Source: Acidobacteriota bacterium
GTDB lineage: Bacteria > Acidobacteriota > Terriglobia > Acidoferrales > UBA7541
NCBI GenBank assembly: GCA_019239815.1
Contig: JAFAZL010000374.1
Coordinates: 1 to 8,063 of the forward strand
Length of the DNA: 8,063 bases
Direction: 5' to 3'
The translations under genes and the position numbers were made by a program. The notes beneath the pieces were generated by a model. It worked only from the letters and a program-made list of their open reading frames with translations, did no database searches and was not told the DNA's origin. Of the stretch, positions 6,485 to 8,063 are shown in pieces (the first letter of the stretch is position 1; every line of letters begins with the position of its first letter).

Positions 6485-7612
6485 ATGGATCAAGCAAACA
6501 TTTTGATTGTTGGCGGCGGCGTGATTGGGTGCTCGATTGCGCGCGCGGTATCGCAAAGATGGCAGGACGTCTTCCTGCTGGAGCAGAATCCGCGCGTCGG
6601 CATGGCGACAAGCACGCGCAACAGCGGCGTGATTCACTCCGGAATTTACTATCCGAAGGATTCGCTGAAGGCGAAGCTCTGTGTCGAAGGGAATGTGCTC
6701 TCGTACGAATTTTGCGAGAAGTACAAAGTGCCATATCGCAAGACGGGCAAGCTCGTTGTCGCGGCGAACAAGAGCGAAGAGCCTGAGCTCGAAAAGCTGG
6801 TGCAGAAGGGAATCACCAACGGCGTCCACGGGCTGAAGCTTGTCGGCCCGAAGGAAATTCATGCACGCGAGCCGCACATTCAGGGAACAGCGGCGATCGA
6901 TGTGCCTTCGACGGGAATTTTGTCGGCGGAAGACCTGGTGCGAACGCATGCGCGGCTGGCGGCGGACAACGGCGCAAACATTGTCACGCGGGCGAAGGTC
7001 GTTGCGCTGACGCCGGTGAAGGATGCGGTGCGCGTCGATCTGGAAATCGGCGACGAGGAATCGAAAGAGAAAGAATCGATCGAGGCGCGGTGCGTGATCA
7101 ACGCGGCGGGATTGTATGCCGACGAAGTCGCCGCGATGCTCGGGAACAATTCGTGGAAGATTTATCCGGTGCGCGGCGAATATTGCGAAGTGCGCGGGCC
7201 GCGCGCGAGTTTGATCAATACGCTGGTGTATCCGTTGCCGCATCACGACGGGTTGAGCTTGGGCGTGCATTTTACCCGGACCTTGTGGAATACGTTTCTG
7301 CTCGGGCCTACGGCAACGTATGTCGACGGCAAAGACAACTATGAGCGCGGGCGGTTGGCGATTCGTGATTTCGCGGAATCTGCGAAAACGCTGCTGCCTG
7401 AAATTCGCGAAGAAGATTTGCAGCTTGGGTATTCCGGATTGCGTCCGAAGCTGGTGCCGCCGACGGGACATGGGATCGCGGATTTTGTGATTACGCGGGA
7501 TCCGAAAGTGCCACAAGCGATTCACCTGGTCGGCATGGAATCGCCGGGGCTGACGGCGGCGTCAGCGGCCGCGGAGTACGTCCTACCGATGGTTGCGGAG
7601 ACATTCGACTGA
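6485..7612 (+). CDS. FAD-dependent oxidoreductase, L-2-hydroxyglutarate oxidase-like
   Basis: A protein of 375 residues, close to the usual length of this branch of the D-amino-acid oxidase/glycerol-3-phosphate dehydrogenase fold. The FAD-binding Rossmann motif is at the N-terminus (ILIVGGGVIGCS, glycines 10, 12 and 15), with Glu33 ending the second strand to bind the ribose. The segment RNSGVIHSGIYYP (45-57), followed by SLKAKLCVEGN, is typical of L-2-hydroxyglutarate dehydrogenase/oxidase (LhgO, L2HGDH). VINAAGLYAD is the second FAD contact, and the C-terminus has HLVGMESPGLTAA (347-359). Such enzymes oxidise L-2-hydroxyglutarate to 2-oxoglutarate, passing electrons to oxygen or quinone. 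No signal peptide or membrane segment is visible, so it is cytoplasmic, possibly membrane-associated. An AGGG abuts the ATG, closer than a normal ribosome site, and no better start exists in frame. Another 2-hydroxyacid or amino-acid substrate is possible, so no gene symbol is given. Confidence 0.8.
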   Translation: MDQANILIVGGGVIGCSIARAVSQRWQDVFLLEQNPRVGMATSTRNSGVIHSGIYYPKDSLKAKLCVEGNVLSYEFCEKYKVPYRKTGKLVVAANKSEEPELEKLVQKGITNGVHGLKLVGPKEIHAREPHIQGTAAIDVPSTGILSAEDLVRTHARLAADNGANIVTRAKVVALTPVKDAVRVDLEIGDEESKEKESIEARCVINAAGLYADEVAAMLGNNSWKIYPVRGEYCEVRGPRASLINTLVYPLPHHDGLSLGVHFTRTLWNTFLLGPTATYVDGKDNYERGRLAIRDFAESAKTLLPEIREEDLQLGYSGLRPKLVPPTGHGIADFVITRDPKVPQAIHLVGMESPGLTAASAAAEYVLPMVAETFD

Positions 7613-7640
7613 GTTGACAGTCGAGAGTTGAAAGTCGAAA
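7613..7640. repeat. Imperfect 14-base tandem repeat after the oxidoreductase gene
   Basis: Two adjacent units, GTTGACAGTCGAGA (7613-7626) and GTTGAAAGTCGAAA (7627-7640), agree at 12 of 14 positions. The array starts immediately after the TGA stop codon. Function unknown. Confidence 0.55.
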
Positions 7641-7709
7641 GCACACCCGAAAAGCCAAAGATCGGAAAAAGCAGACTGGCGGTTCAGTTTCTCAGGCCCG
7701 GGCAAGCTG

Positions 7710-7730
7710 GGGCGCAGCGGTGCTGCGCCC
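7710..7730. repeat. Nine-base GC hairpin (GGGCGCAGC/GCTGCGCCC)
   Basis: A perfect nine-base inverted repeat with a GGT loop, in the convergent space between the oxidoreductase and the isomerase gene. Neither side carries a T-run, so a classical terminator is unlikely, though the stem is the longest perfect one in the window. It may be another copy of a dispersed intergenic palindrome. Confidence 0.6.
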
Positions 7731-7782
7731 GTACATGACCTCGCTACGGCGGATCGAATTGCTGTGCGGGTTTATGGCTGAG

Positions 7783-7813
7783 ATCCTTCGGCGTCCTTCA
7801 GACGCCTCAGGAT
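7783..7813. repeat. Two-tier hairpin (ATCCT...GGCGTC/GACGCC...AGGAT)
   Basis: The inner stem GGCGTC (7790-7795) pairs with GACGCC (7801-7806). The outer stem ATCCT (7783-7787) pairs with AGGAT (7809-7813), with a two-by-two internal loop between them. Read on the minus strand the apex is C-TGAA-G, the same as in the two hairpins near 6300. The surrounding text resembles a dispersed acidobacterial intergenic repeat I recall from other genomes; I cannot check copy number. Confidence 0.55.
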
Positions 7814-7854
7814 GACAACGCGTTTCTTGGTCAACTGTGAGCCAAGCATTTTGG

Positions 7855-7887
7855 AAAAAGCCCGCGATCTGGGAAGCGATCGCGGCT
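7855..7887 (-). terminator. Intrinsic terminator of the isomerase gene
   Basis: On the minus strand, ten bases after the isomerase stop codon, CCGCGAT (7885-7879) pairs with ATCGCGG (7868-7862) over a ten-base loop. Two more pairs form past a one-base bulge. Five T (7859-7855 on the minus strand) follow the stem. This is the normal order for Rho-independent termination of minus-strand transcription. In the plus direction the same stem lacks a T-run. Confidence 0.55.
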
Positions 7888-7896
7888 ACAGGGTGG

Positions 7897-8063
7897 CTAC
7901 TTTTTTACGGCGTCGGGGAGTTTGCCGCTTGCTTCTACGACTTGCTCGGCGAGGTAGTTGCGGACGCGGGCTTCGTCGCGGGCGATCGCTAGATACGCGG
8001 AGCGCAGTAGCTGCTCTTTGCGATTGCGCAGCGTGTCGCGGATTGTCTGCTGGACCTGCGGAT
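7897..8063 (-). CDS. SurA/PpiC-like peptidyl-prolyl isomerase, C-terminal 54 residues (cut by window edge)
   Basis: On the minus strand a frame enters from the right edge and ends in TAG at 7899-7897. The 54 visible residues are helical and charged, with QQTIRDTLRNRKEQLLRSAY, then AIARDEARVRNYLAEQV and a short tail SGKLPDAVKK. This resembles the C-terminal helix of SurA-type periplasmic chaperones and parvulin isomerases, which in Acidobacteriota often end in similar NYLAEQ...GKLP text (from memory). In SurA the C-terminal helix packs against the N-terminal chaperone domain. The isomerase domain itself lies outside the window, so the assignment rests on this tail alone. Coding-strand third positions are C-rich. 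The gene converges with the oxidoreductase gene and has its own terminator. Confidence 0.6.
   Translation of the reverse strand, partial: PQVQQTIRDTLRNRKEQLLRSAYLAIARDEARVRNYLAEQVVEASGKLPDAVKK

Noticed and set aside
6437..7525. A 362-residue open frame on the minus strand opposite the oxidoreductase gene
   Set aside because: It is very rich in Arg, His and Gln, shows no recognisable domain and lies wholly antisense to a clear flavoprotein. High GC explains its length.

Overview
The window is probably from an Acidobacteriota (Terriglobia-like) chromosome or metagenome contig. This is inferred from gene content and style, not from a marker gene. The signs are a very large exported DUF3857/transglutaminase/TPR protein, a membrane-anchored HEAT-repeat protein, a Tat-exported glycosylasparaginase, a SurA-like isomerase tail, high GC, and intergenic spaces filled with short GC-rich hairpins of the kind common in that phylum.

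Layout. A PilZ-domain gene runs off the left edge on the minus strand (1-238). A gene-free divergent region follows (239-570) and holds small hairpins but no clear promoter. Four genes then run on the plus strand: a HEAT-repeat protein (571-1590), the DUF3857/transglutaminase/TPR protein (1716-4955), a family T2 glycosylasparaginase (5099-6262) and an L-2-hydroxyglutarate oxidase-like flavoprotein (6485-7612). The C-terminal end of a SurA/PpiC-like peptidyl-prolyl isomerase enters from the right on the minus strand (7897-8063). It converges on the flavoprotein gene and has a plausible intrinsic terminator just after its stop codon.

The plus-strand genes are 125-222 bp apart, so a tight operon is not indicated. 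The HEAT and DUF3857 proteins are both predicted to act in or across the cell envelope through protein-protein interaction repeats. The asparaginase is exported and could degrade glycopeptides or asparagine-linked material. The flavoprotein is cytoplasmic and probably does central 2-hydroxyacid repair. No shared pathway is evident.

The signals beyond ordinary genes are three. Three intergenic hairpins have different stems but the same CTGAA apex. Strand composition switches sharply near 4956-5098, from C-rich to G-rich on the plus strand, between two genes in the same direction. The glycosylasparaginase has Gly-Thr rather than Asp-Thr at its self-cleavage site. I found no CRISPR array, tRNA, rRNA, transposase or phage gene, and no convincing new system.
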